NCBI GenBank assembly: GCA_963676845.2
Contig: CAXXKK010000033.1
Span: 1-64,000, forward strand
DNA from: G963662675 sp963676845
GTDB taxonomy: Bacteria > Bacteroidota > Bacteroidia > Bacteroidales > Prolixibacteraceae
Direction: 5' to 3'
Length of the DNA: 64,000 nucleotides
Each line of letters begins with the position of its first letter. Within the stretch, counting starts at the first letter, position 1. The notes beneath the pieces were generated by a model, which searched no databases, was not told where the DNA came from, and saw nothing but the letters and a program-made list of their open reading frames with translations. Positions 16,015-25,864 of the stretch are shown here, piece by piece. Both the position numbers and the translations under genes were made by a program.

Positions 16015-18186
16015 ATGAGGATGAAGTTTATAATATCGTATTTGTTGATGTTCTTTTGTGTTGCTGTTGCGTATTCAGAAAATGATAAAATAACTGTTTT
16101 GGATAAGGAAAATAATGATCCCATTCCTTATGCAAATATATTATTTGAGGGCTTACAATCAGCTGTAAAACATATCAAGATTACTTCGTTAGATGGTTCT
16201 GCAGATAATCCTGTATCGGAAGAATCGTTAATAGAAATCACTTTTGTGGGCTATAAAACAATCACCGATACGATAAGCAATAATGAATCAAAAACATACT
16301 TAATGGAGCAGGACTTGTTTAATATGGAGCAGGTCGTTGTTACAGGAACTAAAACAAGAAAAGCTTTGGCTAAAACTCCTGTGCTAACAAAAGTAGTTAG
16401 CAATATTGAACTACAAGAAGCCGGAGCATTAACTGTTCTGGATGCACTGGAGTTTTCAATGCCGGGAGTGCAGTTCTCTCCAGATGGACATGGAGATAAC
16501 CTTCAAATACAAGGTTTAGATAACGATTATATTCTTGTGTTGGTTGATGGGGAGCGCATGGTTGGAGAGACTCGGGGCAATGTAAACTTTAATCGTTTAA
16601 TGGCCGAAAACATTGAGCGAATTGAAATTGTAAATGGTGCTTCTTCTGTTTTGTATGGTTCAAACGCTATCGGTGCTGTAATTAATATTATTACAGCTCA
16701 GAATGAGGCAAAGCCATTTGAAGTACGGTTAGGATCAAGGTATTCGGCAAATAATGAAATGCTTTTGACATCAAGTGCCATATTTAATCAAAAAAGATAC
16801 AGCATCAACTTTAATGGTTTCCGCAGTAGTACCGATGGTTATGATTTGACACCTTCTACTCCTGCGTCGTACACCGTAGATAAGAATACGGATTACTCGG
16901 CTAAGCTAAAGCTGGGGTATGATATTAACGATTCTTTTTTATTGAGTGCGCATGGTTCATACTATCAGCATGAAATAACAAATCCGGTAAAAAGTACTAA
17001 GTCAACCCATGATTTAAATAAAAACTTTTCTTTTGGAGGAAAGCTTTCTATAATTTCTTCAGAAAGAAATAGCATTGAACTGAGGGGTAATACCGACATT
17101 TATAATTCGTACACTGTCTACGAAAAAAAGGGTGACCAGAAAGAAAAAGATTCCGACTATAAATATTCAACCTTCCTTGTTACTGATGCCTACAACTTAA
17201 ACGAAAAATTTGAAATAATTGGTGGTGTTGAGTTGAATCTCGAAAGTATTTATTCTCTTAATTTATTTGGAGAAGAAGAGGGGGTAACGAAAAAAGCGAA
17301 TGATTTAAACGCAATTTTACAGGTTGATTATTCCGTAATGGAAAAATTGGAGTTTGTTGCTGGTTTTAGGCATACTTATCACTCAAATTATGGGAATCAT
17401 TTTACGCCAAAACTTTCGATGATGTACTCACCTGGCGATTTTAGGTTTCGGGGAAACATCTCCAAAGGTTACAAAGCTCCCAGTCTGAAAGAACTGCACT
17501 ATAATTTCGATCACCATGGAATGTTTATGATTTATGGAAATCCGGATCTTGATCCCGAAAATGCTTCTTATGCATCATTATCGGCAGAATATACTTACAA
17601 ACGTTTCAACTTTTCGGTCAATGCTTATTACAATTCTATCAAAAATAAGATTGAGTCAGTTGACCGAATCAATTCAGAAACAGACATGCTGGAGAAGCAT
17701 TATCTCAATGTCAGTGAAGCATTGCTACAGGGATTCGAAACATATTCGTCGGTGTACATTTTTGACAATCTGGTAGTTAAGGCTGGTTATGCTTATTCCA
17801 ATGCCGAAGACGAATCAACAGGCTTGCAATTGTACGGGAATAGTAAGCATAGTGGGACTTTTGCTCTTACCTATAAGAAAAACAGAGCAAAGTATCCGTT
17901 TAGTATTAGTCTGAACGGAAGGGCTTCTTCCGGTAGACTTTATCAGGAAGCAGAGACAGAAATTGATGACGAAACAGGAGAAGAAATAACTACGATTACC
18001 CGGGATGAAAGTAGTGCATATACAATTTGGAAGATTACATATAATCAGAATTTTAAGCTTTCAGACAAGATAAGCTCCCAGATTCAACTGGGCGTGAACA
18101 ATATTTTTGATTATACAGATGAAGAAGACCAGGCCGTGGTTGATCCCGGCAGGAGGGCTTTTCTTTCGATCAAATTAATTTTTTAA
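16015..18186 (+). CDS. hmuR: TonB-dependent heme receptor, HmuR type
   Basis: An outer-membrane 22-strand receptor of about 723 residues that takes in heme using TonB energy. The start is the ATG at 16015 or 16021, which gives a good signal peptide (MKFIISYLLMFFCVAVAYS). A short carboxypeptidase-regulatory-like domain (DPIPYANILFEG) precedes the plug: VVTGTKTRKALAKTPV, then the NIERIEIVNGASSVLYGSNA motif. The barrel ends in GRRAFLSIKLIF with the expected terminal phenylalanine. Length and plug resemble HmuR/BtuB-type receptors. The HmuY gene follows after 18 bases and the HmuS chelatase after that, which matches the known hmu gene set although P. gingivalis has hmuY first. Confidence 0.88.
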   Translation: MRMKFIISYLLMFFCVAVAYSENDKITVLDKENNDPIPYANILFEGLQSAVKHIKITSLDGSADNPVSEESLIEITFVGYKTITDTISNNESKTYLMEQDLFNMEQVVVTGTKTRKALAKTPVLTKVVSNIELQEAGALTVLDALEFSMPGVQFSPDGHGDNLQIQGLDNDYILVLVDGERMVGETRGNVNFNRLMAENIERIEIVNGASSVLYGSNAIGAVINIITAQNEAKPFEVRLGSRYSANNEMLLTSSAIFNQKRYSINFNGFRSSTDGYDLTPSTPASYTVDKNTDYSAKLKLGYDINDSFLLSAHGSYYQHEITNPVKSTKSTHDLNKNFSFGGKLSIISSERNSIELRGNTDIYNSYTVYEKKGDQKEKDSDYKYSTFLVTDAYNLNEKFEIIGGVELNLESIYSLNLFGEEEGVTKKANDLNAILQVDYSVMEKLEFVAGFRHTYHSNYGNHFTPKLSMMYSPGDFRFRGNISKGYKAPSLKELHYNFDHHGMFMIYGNPDLDPENASYASLSAEYTYKRFNFSVNAYYNSIKNKIESVDRINSETDMLEKHYLNVSEALLQGFETYSSVYIFDNLVVKAGYAYSNAEDESTGLQLYGNSKHSGTFALTYKKNRAKYPFSISLNGRASSGRLYQEAETEIDDETGEEITTITRDESSAYTIWKITYNQNFKLSDKISSQIQLGVNNIFDYTDEEDQAVVDPGRRAFLSIKLIF

Positions 18187-18204
18187 TACTTAATTATATT
18201 ACTT

Positions 18205-18840
18205 ATGATGAACAAAAAGTTTTTAATCTATTTGATGGTTATTTTATTTTCAGGTGTTGCTTTAGCTTCATGTGAAGATGACGAAGATACCTTGCCTCAA
18301 GAGGCTGAAAGTGATACACTTAGTTTGTATGCAAAGGATTATACAATATGGCACTATTTTTCGTTCGAGAACGGTATTGTAGGAACGGGTTCTGCAGATC
18401 CGGAAGACTCTGATGATGCAGAATGGAAAGCACGTACAGACTGGGATTTAGCATTCCATTACAAAGATATCAGGACAAACAGTGGTGAATCTGGAGTTGG
18501 TAAAGGTGGAATGCTGGAGGCTTCAGAAACGGATTTTGATTTGGTTGTGGAAGCTCCAACTTCTGGCTACACTGTTGATGGCAGTCTGGATATCCGTTTA
18601 ACGGCAGCAATGCCCCCAGCTTATACAACATCTACAGCGAATTCTGTTTGTGATGATTGGGCTTCATATGACCATGATGAAGGAGCATGGGTATTTGTAG
18701 AAAAAGTCTTTGTTGTAAAAACAGCTGATGGTAAGTATGCAAAAATTTGGCTGAAAAGCTTTTTAGATGATGAGGATACCTCGGGTACTATTACCATGGA
18801 TTATGCTTATCAGGCAGATGGTTCTACAAGTTTAGAATAG
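18205..18840 (+). CDS. hmuY: HmuY family heme-binding lipoprotein
   Basis: A 211-residue surface lipoprotein that captures heme and hands it to the HmuR receptor. The lipobox is LASC (Cys at about 23) followed by an acidic EDDEDT stretch typical of surface export in Bacteroidota. The family core WDLAFHYKDIRTNSGESG is clear, as is VFVVKTADGKYAKIWLKSF near the C-terminus. The P. gingivalis protein uses two histidines to bind heme; the exact ligands here need a structure-based alignment. It lies 18 bases after hmuR and 185 bases before hmuS. Confidence 0.92.
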   Translation: MMNKKFLIYLMVILFSGVALASCEDDEDTLPQEAESDTLSLYAKDYTIWHYFSFENGIVGTGSADPEDSDDAEWKARTDWDLAFHYKDIRTNSGESGVGKGGMLEASETDFDLVVEAPTSGYTVDGSLDIRLTAAMPPAYTTSTANSVCDDWASYDHDEGAWVFVEKVFVVKTADGKYAKIWLKSFLDDEDTSGTITMDYAYQADGSTSLE

Positions 18841-18867
18841 TTTTAATTTTTGGTTTTTATAGATAAA

Positions 18868-19003
18868 GGGGGCACTTGGAACTTTTACTTTTCTGAAAAT
18901 TATTATCACTAATATCTTATAAGATTCGCAGATCTTAATTATTTCTAAATCCAATCCTTGATAATATAATATCGAAAATGTGTGGTGGTTTACGAAGTGC
19001 CCC
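18868..19003 (+). repeat. Inverted repeat closing the hmuY-hmuS spacer
   Basis: GGGGCACTT (18869-18877) and AAGTGCCCC (18995-19003) are perfect complements 117 bases apart and can close the whole intergenic transcript into one large stem-loop. No T-run follows, so it does not look like a simple terminator. It may set the balance between abundant HmuY and scarce HmuS by RNA processing or partial termination. Confidence 0.5.
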
Positions 19004-19025
19004 TCCTTTTAATTGAATAAACAAA

Positions 19026-22000
19026 ATGAGAAATAGGATTATACTAATTACGGCTATTTTGCTAATAGCCGTAACATCTATGACACTATATGTCAGGTAT
19101 GTGTCACCCACAAGGGTTGCCGTAGTGGCATTTCCTGATTTTATGGTGGAAAAAATGGAACGTTCCAATAATAACCCATGGGTAAAAATAGACAAACTGG
19201 AACTTGAGGAGTTGGATGAAATCGATGGTTATGGCTTAGTAATAGTAAGAGCACATGGAACGACTATTTCTCAGGAACAATTAAATCTTCTCAGACAAGC
19301 TTCAGAAAAGGGGTTAAAGATATTTGTGGCCGACGTAACAAATCCTGAATACGATCTTACAAATTTGTCGGGAGAAGAGCTTGATTATTTTACTGACTTG
19401 CTTGACAACAAGTGCATCCAAAACTTCCAAAGCTTATTTAACTATGCTCGTACGGAGATTGACTTCAAACGGATGTTCACAAAACCATATGCAGATGCCG
19501 TAATACTTCCGGATGACTTCTTTTTTCACGGAGACGACGAGCAGGTTTTTGAAACGGTTAAAGATTACGAAGCTTATTATAAAGAAAATGGTTTTTATAA
19601 AGAAGGCGCACCCAAAGTTGCTTTGCTTTCCGGTAATATCAATATTCAAAACTCAAACTCGGAACATACTTTAAAGCTTATTCAAGGATTGGAAGATGCC
19701 GGTTTAAATGTATACCCCTTACGTTCATTTGGGGATAAAAAACTTCAGTTGCTAAAAGACACCGATCCGGATTTGGTCATTTTCAGGCCACATGGAAGAT
19801 TGGCTTCTGGTAATTCCGAAGAAGCAATCAATTGGCTGGTGGAAAATAATATTCCTGTCCTTGCACCACTTACGGTTTACGATGAATACGATAATTGGGT
19901 GAAAGATCAACAGGGAATGTCTGGGGCAATGCTTTCCATGAGTGTTGTTTTGCCCGAAATTGACGGGGCAGTTGTGCCTTATGCTTTGATGGCTCAGTTT
20001 CAGGGAGAATCTGGAAACCTTATCTATGATGCAATCCCCAATAGAATAGATAATTTTTGCGAGATTACAGCCAACTGGTTAACCCTTCAGAAAAAGAAAA
20101 ATGAAAACAAAAAGGTTGCAATCTATTACTTTAAAGGGCCGGGGCAAAATGCCTTGGTTGCTTCCAACATGGAAGTAATCCCATCTCTTTTCAACTTGCT
20201 AAGATCGCTCCAAAATGAAGGGTATAATCTGGAGGGACTTCCGGAAACCGAAGAAGAATTCGAGTTGCTTATTATGACCAAAGGCCCTGTGTTGGGAACT
20301 TATGCACTGGGGGCATTTGATGAGTATCTGAAAAACGGAGATCCTGAACTAGTTGAAAAAGAAACCTATGAAGAATGGTGCAACGAAGAATTGCCTACGG
20401 ATCTTTACCAACAGGTTTTAGATAAGTACGGCGAACCTCCCGGCGATTACATGAGTGTTGAGAAAAACGGACAGGAATATATTGCCGTTACCCGTTTGCA
20501 GTTTGGCAATGTGTGCTTGTTGCCACAGCCTTTACCCGGTATTGGTGAAGATTCGCAGGAACTTATCCATGGAGCAAATTCAGCACCTCCGCATACGTAC
20601 ATTGCATCTTATTTATGGGCATCGCACAGCTTCGATGCTGATGCAATTATCCATTTTGGAACGCATGGAAGTCTTGAGTTTACTCCTGGGAAACAGGTTG
20701 CTTTGTCTGATTACGATTGGCCTGACCGCTTAATTGGAAACACGCCACATTTTTACGTGTACACTATTAGCAATATAGGAGAAGGGATTATTGCCAAACG
20801 GCGCACTTATGCAACATTGCTTACTTATCTCACTCCTCCGTTTATGAAAAGTGGGTTGAATGAAGACCTTGATGATTTAAGCCAAAAGTTGGACAATTAT
20901 AATATTTTGCCTCAAGGCCCTGTAAAAGAACAATACGCCCTGACAATTAAACAATTAGCAGAAAAACAGAATATTCACCGGGCTATTGGTTTGGATTCAA
21001 CAAGGAATTATACTCCTACGGATGTTCATCAAATCCACGAATACCTTGAAGAAATTGAAGAGGAAAAAGTAACCGCCGGGCTTTACACAATGGGGGTGCC
21101 CTACGAAGAAAGCAAATTGCAGGAAACAGTTTCTCTAATGGTTCTTGACCCTATTGCATTCGGTTTAGCGGAATTGGATGCTTTTAGGGGGACAATAAGC
21201 AGAGATAGCCATCAGGACAACTTGTATGTATCTGAAAATTACCGTCCGAAAGCCCAAAAGATAATTCAACAGGTTTTTGCTGGAGGGGATGCAAATGCAA
21301 TTCTTTCTTCATTAATAACAGATACAGAAAGGGAAATGGCCAATCAATGGAACAATGGTGATGAAGAAGAGGTTGACCTGATGTCCATGATGATGGGGAT
21401 GGGAAGCGGCACTGTTCCTGATGACATACAGAACCAGGCGAATGACGAAGAGTTAATTGAACTAATTATTAAATTATGCAGCAATGAAGATAACGCAGAA
21501 TACATTGAAAGCTTAAAATCACAGACGATATTTGAAAAATCATCTCAAATGCTCGATGTTTCCTACCGGGCAAAGGCGGTGGAACTGGCAGAGGAAATGA
21601 AAGGCATGGCTCCGGAAATGTACGAATCGGTTAATATAGCCCGACAAGAAGATATGTTGAGGCTTTTAGAGATAATGCAGGATAGTATTTCCAGGGAAAG
21701 AGTGTTTGAGCTTGTAGAGGATGAAGAACTGGAAGGTCGTTTGATAACATCCCGGGAGCAAGAATTAATAGAAAAAGCCGATCTGGCATCTTCTCCTGAC
21801 TACCTGGCCGTTATCGACTTGGTATTCTCGGAACAGAAAGAGATAATTACCGATGGTTTAAATAAAACAGGCTTACAGGAAATCGCTTCTATCCTGGAGT
21901 TTTATCAGGAAAACACGGAGTGTTTTATTTATTGCGATGAAGAAATATCAAACAAGCTCAACCAACATGTTCAAACCGATTCCTGGGCTCCGACACTAGA

Positions 22001-23744
22001 AGATGCACTGGGAAATGTCAATCAGGAAATTGATAAAATTGATGCGAGGGAAGAGCAATATGCACTTGCTGTTTTAAAGGTTGAAGAAAGCATACAAAAT
22101 ATTGAACAGTACTACGATAATCTAAAAGGTAGTCCGGAAGCTGAGTTTGAATCAGTTACCAATGCACTGAATGGAGGTTATACTGCACCATCGTCAGGGG
22201 GTGATCCGATAGTAAACCCACAGGCTTTGCCAACAGGTAGGAATATGTATTCAATTAATGCAGAGACTACTCCAACGGAAGAAGCCTGGACTGTCGGTAA
22301 ACGTTTAGCCGAGTCTTTACTCGAAGAAGAGCTGAAAACAAAAGGCGATTATCCGGAGAAAGTGAGTTTTACTTTATGGTCTACAAATTTTATATCAACA
22401 GAAGGGGCAACTATTGCTCAGATTTTATACCTGATCGGTGCAGAGCCCGTTCGTGGAGGAACAGGTAGTGTACAAAGCCTGAGATTAATTCCGGTTGAAG
22501 AATTGGGTCGCCCAAGAATAGATGTTGTTGTTCAAACATCTGGTCAGTTGAGAGACCTTGCTGCTTCCAGGTTGGCTTTGATCAATAAGGCTATTTTAAT
22601 GGCTGCCGAGGTTGAAAGTGAAGATGTTTCGAACAATTATGTACGTAAGGGAGTACTTGATGCTGAGGAATATATGCTAAACAAAGGTTTCTCGCCTCTG
22701 GATGCCCGAAAATACTCAGTAAAAAGAGTATTTGGTGGCGTAAATGGCAACTACGGAACGGGCATAATGAGCGTGGTAGAAGATGGTGAAAGTTGGAACG
22801 ATGAAGCTCAGGTTGCTCAATCATACCTCAGTAATATGGGAGCAATTTATGGCGAAAATGAAGATTGGGGAATTTACCAGGAAGGGGTGTTTGAGGCAGC
22901 TTTGCAAAATACGGAAGTTGTTGTACAGCCTCGCTCAAGCAATACCTGGGGGCCTTTAAGCCTCGATCATGTTTATGAATTTATGGGGGGCTTAAACCTC
23001 ACCGTTCGAAATGTGACGGGAAATGATCCAACGGCTTATTTCAACGATTTCCGAAATACAAGTAATCCTCGAATGCAAGAGTTAGGAGAAGCAATTGGAG
23101 TGGAAACCAATTCTACGGTTTTCAACCCAAAATACATACAGGAATTGCTCGACGGGCAAGCCAGTTCTATGGAAACATTTGCTGAAACTTTCAGGAATAC
23201 TTACGGATGGAACGTTATGAAACCGGAAGTAATTGATGATTATATATGGAACAAGTACCATGAAATTTATATAGAGGACAGCTATGATTTAAATGTGAGG
23301 GAAAGATTTGAAAAAGAAAATCCTTATGCCTTACAGGAAATGACATCGGTTATGCTAGAAACAGCCCGGAAAGGTTATTGGGATGCTTCTGATGCACAAT
23401 TACAGGAACTCGCTTTACTACATGCAGATCTGGTAAAAGATTACAATGCCGGTTGTAGTGAGTTTGTTTGCAATAATGAAAAACTCCGTGAATTCATATC
23501 GGGGCAGCTTTCTTCTGAAAAGGCAGAAGAATATCGCCAGAATATAAACAAGGCTCGCGAAGTTCAACTGGAAGATAGTGAAAACAGCGTGGTGTTGGAA
23601 AAAGAAGATCAGGCAGAAAACAGTATTCAGGCGAATGCAGAAACTGTAGATAGTGATTCAAATATGTTTGTTTGGCTGATATCTATCTTGATCGTTCTTG
23701 CTTTGGCATTTTTCATCATAAAAAAACAAAAACGAAATGATTAG
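19026..23744 (+). CDS. hmuS: HmuS-type CobN/magnesium-chelatase family protein, membrane-anchored
   Basis: A 1572-residue relative of the CobN/BchH large chelatase subunits. The family core IHFGTHGSLEFTPGKQ is at about residues 541-556, followed by NIGEGIIAKRRTYATLLTYL; later the conserved GGTGSVQSLRLIP and GRPRIDVVVQTSGQLRD. One hydrophobic segment lies at residues 6-26 and a second at the C-terminus (FVWLISILIVLALAFFIIKK), so the body is probably periplasmic and anchored at both ends. In hmu operons this protein works on heme, and recent work on a Bacteroides homolog proposes reductive removal of iron from heme; cobalt insertion for B12 is unlikely given the context. A methionine-rich patch (DLMSMMMGMGSG, about 784-795) is unusual. 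It overlaps the next gene by 8 bases. Confidence 0.9.
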   Translation: MRNRIILITAILLIAVTSMTLYVRYVSPTRVAVVAFPDFMVEKMERSNNNPWVKIDKLELEELDEIDGYGLVIVRAHGTTISQEQLNLLRQASEKGLKIFVADVTNPEYDLTNLSGEELDYFTDLLDNKCIQNFQSLFNYARTEIDFKRMFTKPYADAVILPDDFFFHGDDEQVFETVKDYEAYYKENGFYKEGAPKVALLSGNINIQNSNSEHTLKLIQGLEDAGLNVYPLRSFGDKKLQLLKDTDPDLVIFRPHGRLASGNSEEAINWLVENNIPVLAPLTVYDEYDNWVKDQQGMSGAMLSMSVVLPEIDGAVVPYALMAQFQGESGNLIYDAIPNRIDNFCEITANWLTLQKKKNENKKVAIYYFKGPGQNALVASNMEVIPSLFNLLRSLQNEGYNLEGLPETEEEFELLIMTKGPVLGTYALGAFDEYLKNGDPELVEKETYEEWCNEELPTDLYQQVLDKYGEPPGDYMSVEKNGQEYIAVTRLQFGNVCLLPQPLPGIGEDSQELIHGANSAPPHTYIASYLWASHSFDADAIIHFGTHGSLEFTPGKQVALSDYDWPDRLIGNTPHFYVYTISNIGEGIIAKRRTYATLLTYLTPPFMKSGLNEDLDDLSQKLDNYNILPQGPVKEQYALTIKQLAEKQNIHRAIGLDSTRNYTPTDVHQIHEYLEEIEEEKVTAGLYTMGVPYEESKLQETVSLMVLDPIAFGLAELDAFRGTISRDSHQDNLYVSENYRPKAQKIIQQVFAGGDANAILSSLITDTEREMANQWNNGDEEEVDLMSMMMGMGSGTVPDDIQNQANDEELIELIIKLCSNEDNAEYIESLKSQTIFEKSSQMLDVSYRAKAVELAEEMKGMAPEMYESVNIARQEDMLRLLEIMQDSISRERVFELVEDEELEGRLITSREQELIEKADLASSPDYLAVIDLVFSEQKEIITDGLNKTGLQEIASILEFYQENTECFIYCDEEISNKLNQHVQTDSWAPTLEDALGNVNQEIDKIDAREEQYALAVLKVEESIQNIEQYYDNLKGSPEAEFESVTNALNGGYTAPSSGGDPIVNPQALPTGRNMYSINAETTPTEEAWTVGKRLAESLLEEELKTKGDYPEKVSFTLWSTNFISTEGATIAQILYLIGAEPVRGGTGSVQSLRLIPVEELGRPRIDVVVQTSGQLRDLAASRLALINKAILMAAEVESEDVSNNYVRKGVLDAEEYMLNKGFSPLDARKYSVKRVFGGVNGNYGTGIMSVVEDGESWNDEAQVAQSYLSNMGAIYGENEDWGIYQEGVFEAALQNTEVVVQPRSSNTWGPLSLDHVYEFMGGLNLTVRNVTGNDPTAYFNDFRNTSNPRMQELGEAIGVETNSTVFNPKYIQELLDGQASSMETFAETFRNTYGWNVMKPEVIDDYIWNKYHEIYIEDSYDLNVRERFEKENPYALQEMTSVMLETARKGYWDASDAQLQELALLHADLVKDYNAGCSEFVCNNEKLREFISGQLSSEKAEEYRQNINKAREVQLEDSENSVVLEKEDQAENSIQANAETVDSDSNMFVWLISILIVLALAFFIIKKQKRND

Positions 23745-24144
23745 GGAAAATGCTCTTGTCCAACGGTTGACGGTTTTGTGGTTTATCATTCTTGTGGGAT
23801 TGATATACCATGTGATATTGCATTTGGTGCCGATATTTTATGGGATCGATGTTGAAAAAACGGATAGCACTGGAAGTATCCCTGTCTTGATGGTGCTTAC
23901 TTATAGTCTTAGCTTTTTTATCCCGGCTTTGGGCATATTGACTGTTCAATATTCAAGACGAAAGATAGGAGCTCTTTTAAATCTTGTGTTATGTGCCATT
24001 GCTTTTTTTGTGTGTACGGGGCACCTCTCTGAAATAATTATAACCAGGGCAAAACACATTGAGCAGGTGTTTGTGATATCAACTCTTTTTGTCGTTTCAC
24101 TTTTGCTTGTCCGCGATGCAATAAAATGGTTTAGAAATAAATAG
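23737..24144 (+). CDS. Small polytopic membrane protein of the hmu operon
   Basis: A 135-residue inner-membrane protein with four hydrophobic stretches (about residues 11-33, 49-69, 77-95 and 106-125). It overlaps the end of hmuS by 8 bases and is followed by another membrane gene after one base, so translation is coupled. I know no enzymatic motif in it. By position it corresponds to the HmuT-like small membrane component of hmu operons, but that equivalence is an inference. Confidence 0.72.
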   Translation: MIRENALVQRLTVLWFIILVGLIYHVILHLVPIFYGIDVEKTDSTGSIPVLMVLTYSLSFFIPALGILTVQYSRRKIGALLNLVLCAIAFFVCTGHLSEIIITRAKHIEQVFVISTLFVVSLLLVRDAIKWFRNK

Positions 24145-24145
24145 T

Positions 24146-24850
24146 TTGGAAAATTTATTACAAATAGTATTCATACTTTCAATAATCAAGTACTCCTGTA
24201 AGGCTACTTTTTATAAGTCATATGCGGGGATACTGTTGTTCGCTTTTTTTGTGGGAGTGTTCGCATACAGCATTTATCCATTCGTGATACAGAATAATAT
24301 GGACGTGTTTGCGCAACTATTTGAAAACACAAACTCTTTGGGCGGACTGGCATTGTTGATCACTCTCGAAGCGATATCCGGAATATTGGTCAGCATTAGC
24401 ATTTTGCCCGGTATTATGAACTCAAAAATAAACCGATTGGTAAAGCTTTTAAAATTAACGCCTGGAATATTGATCGCCGGAGCTGTTTTTTACTTTGAAC
24501 TGAATGTCTTTTACTTGTTTTCGGGTGCGAGCTTTAAGACAACTGCTTTAATTACGGCTGTTGGTTTGTTTTTATTGGTACTTATTATTGCTACAGGCAT
24601 CAGGTATTTTTTGTCATCAGAAAGTATGCGTTACGAATTCAAATTTTTGCTTAATGCCATTTTGTTCGTCATGGCAATTATTCTCAATGCTGGAATTGCT
24701 GATTATAATCAAAGCAGCTATAGCTCAGACCTGGCAATTCCCAAACTACTGGTATTTTTCATTTTGGTTGTAGTCGTTGGGCTTATGGGGTTTTATATAC
24801 AAAAAACGGTAGGTAACAGAACTATAAAAAAAATTAAAAAATGGATATAA
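24146..24850 (+). CDS. Polytopic membrane protein of the hmu operon
   Basis: A 234-residue protein with about six hydrophobic segments and almost no soluble part. The start is the TTG at 24146, one base after the previous stop; no better start exists before the first membrane helix. It overlaps the ExbB-like gene by 10 bases. No family name can be given with confidence. Its place between hmuS and the proton-channel pair suggests a membrane partner of the heme-processing complex. Confidence 0.7.
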   Translation: MENLLQIVFILSIIKYSCKATFYKSYAGILLFAFFVGVFAYSIYPFVIQNNMDVFAQLFENTNSLGGLALLITLEAISGILVSISILPGIMNSKINRLVKLLKLTPGILIAGAVFYFELNVFYLFSGASFKTTALITAVGLFLLVLIIATGIRYFLSSESMRYEFKFLLNAILFVMAIILNAGIADYNQSSYSSDLAIPKLLVFFILVVVVGLMGFYIQKTVGNRTIKKIKKWI

Positions 24851-25488
24851 TAACAAATTGGCTTTATTGGCTTACTACAGGCTTACTGGTTCCTGTTGTT
24901 GTTTTTTTGCTGATATTTTTTGTGAGATCTTTGCTGTTGATCGGGAGCTTTTATGGGACATATATGACACGTTCCCGCATTCATGAAAAAATAAAGCAAC
25001 AAATTGAGAATAGGCCGATTCTTGTTTTTTTAGAAGACTTTCAAGTGTCTGATTTTCCCAACAGCCCTTTGGCTGAATACATCAGTAAAATGAAGGAAAA
25101 GAACAATTCTGTAGCTTTTCAGGAAAAGTTGATAGGTGACTATGAAGTTTATGCAGACTCCGAGTTAGGCAAATCAAAAAGCCTTACAAAACTTGGACCT
25201 ATGCTGGGACTCATGGGAACGCTTATTCCAATGGGACCTGCTTTGGTCGGTTTAGCTTCTGGCGATATAACAACAATGGCCCATAATATGCAGGTGGCAT
25301 TTGCTACAACTGTAATTGGCGTTTTTATAGGTGCAATTGGGTTTATAACCTTGCAAATAAAGCAACGTTGGTATACCGATGACCTGAACGTACTGGAGTA
25401 TATCCTTAACTCTGGGGTTGAATCCCGGAAAAATAATTTTCATTCATTTAAACTAAAAGAGTATGAAAAAGAGACGCTTGCTCAGTAA
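24841..25488 (+). CDS. hmuU: MotA/TolQ/ExbB-type proton channel protein
   Basis: A 215-residue inner-membrane protein. Helix 1 is near residues 12-37; after a cytoplasmic loop the family signature appears in KSLTKLGPMLGLMGTLIPMG (helix 2) and MAHNMQVAFATTVIGVFIGAIGF (helix 3). MotA/TolQ/ExbB proteins form pentameric channels that turn proton flow into mechanical work on a partner. The partner here is the DUF2149 protein whose gene overlaps by 26 bases. The HmuU name follows gene order in P. gingivalis. Confidence 0.85.
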   Translation: MDIITNWLYWLTTGLLVPVVVFLLIFFVRSLLLIGSFYGTYMTRSRIHEKIKQQIENRPILVFLEDFQVSDFPNSPLAEYISKMKEKNNSVAFQEKLIGDYEVYADSELGKSKSLTKLGPMLGLMGTLIPMGPALVGLASGDITTMAHNMQVAFATTVIGVFIGAIGFITLQIKQRWYTDDLNVLEYILNSGVESRKNNFHSFKLKEYEKETLAQ

Positions 25489-25789
25489 TAATATGGATGA
25501 AGATCCATTGTCCGTATTGACTAATTTGTTCGATGTGGCTATGGTTTTTGCTGTTGCATTAATGGTGGCTTTGGTTACTCGTTACCAGATGAATGAGATC
25601 TTTTCTCAGAACGATTTCACAATGGTGAAAAATCCAGGCACAGAGCAAATGGAAATTATCACAAAAAAAGGAGAAGAAATTGAGAAATATATCCCCTCTG
25701 AAGATACTGAAAATACAGGATCGAGAGGGAAAAGAGTAGGTGTGGCATACGAGTTGGATGACGGGCAAATTATTTATGTGCCGGAATGA
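25463..25789 (+). CDS. hmuV: DUF2149 protein, ExbD-like partner
   Basis: A 108-residue protein with a short cytoplasmic start, one membrane helix with an aspartate at its entry (NLFDVAMVFAVALMVALV) and a small periplasmic domain. This topology, and the membrane aspartate, resemble ExbD, TolR and MotB, the rotor or stator partners of ExbB-type channels. DUF2149 genes regularly accompany CobN-like and MotA/ExbB genes. It overlaps the channel gene by 26 bases, so the two products should be made in a fixed ratio. It is the last gene of the tightly packed hmu run. Confidence 0.85.
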   Translation: MKKRRLLSNNMDEDPLSVLTNLFDVAMVFAVALMVALVTRYQMNEIFSQNDFTMVKNPGTEQMEIITKKGEEIEKYIPSEDTENTGSRGKRVGVAYELDDGQIIYVPE

Positions 25790-25864
25790 TTTTGGCTCTT
25801 ACTTGATTTTTGAATAAGAAATATTTTGCATAAACTTACAGCATTGTTTAAAGAATATAATCTT

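Noticed and set aside
19026..23744. Cobaltochelatase CobN for B12 synthesis
   Set aside because: There are no cob genes, no CobS/CobT or ChlD/ChlI partners and no cobalamin riboswitch; HmuY and the HmuR-type receptor show a heme context.
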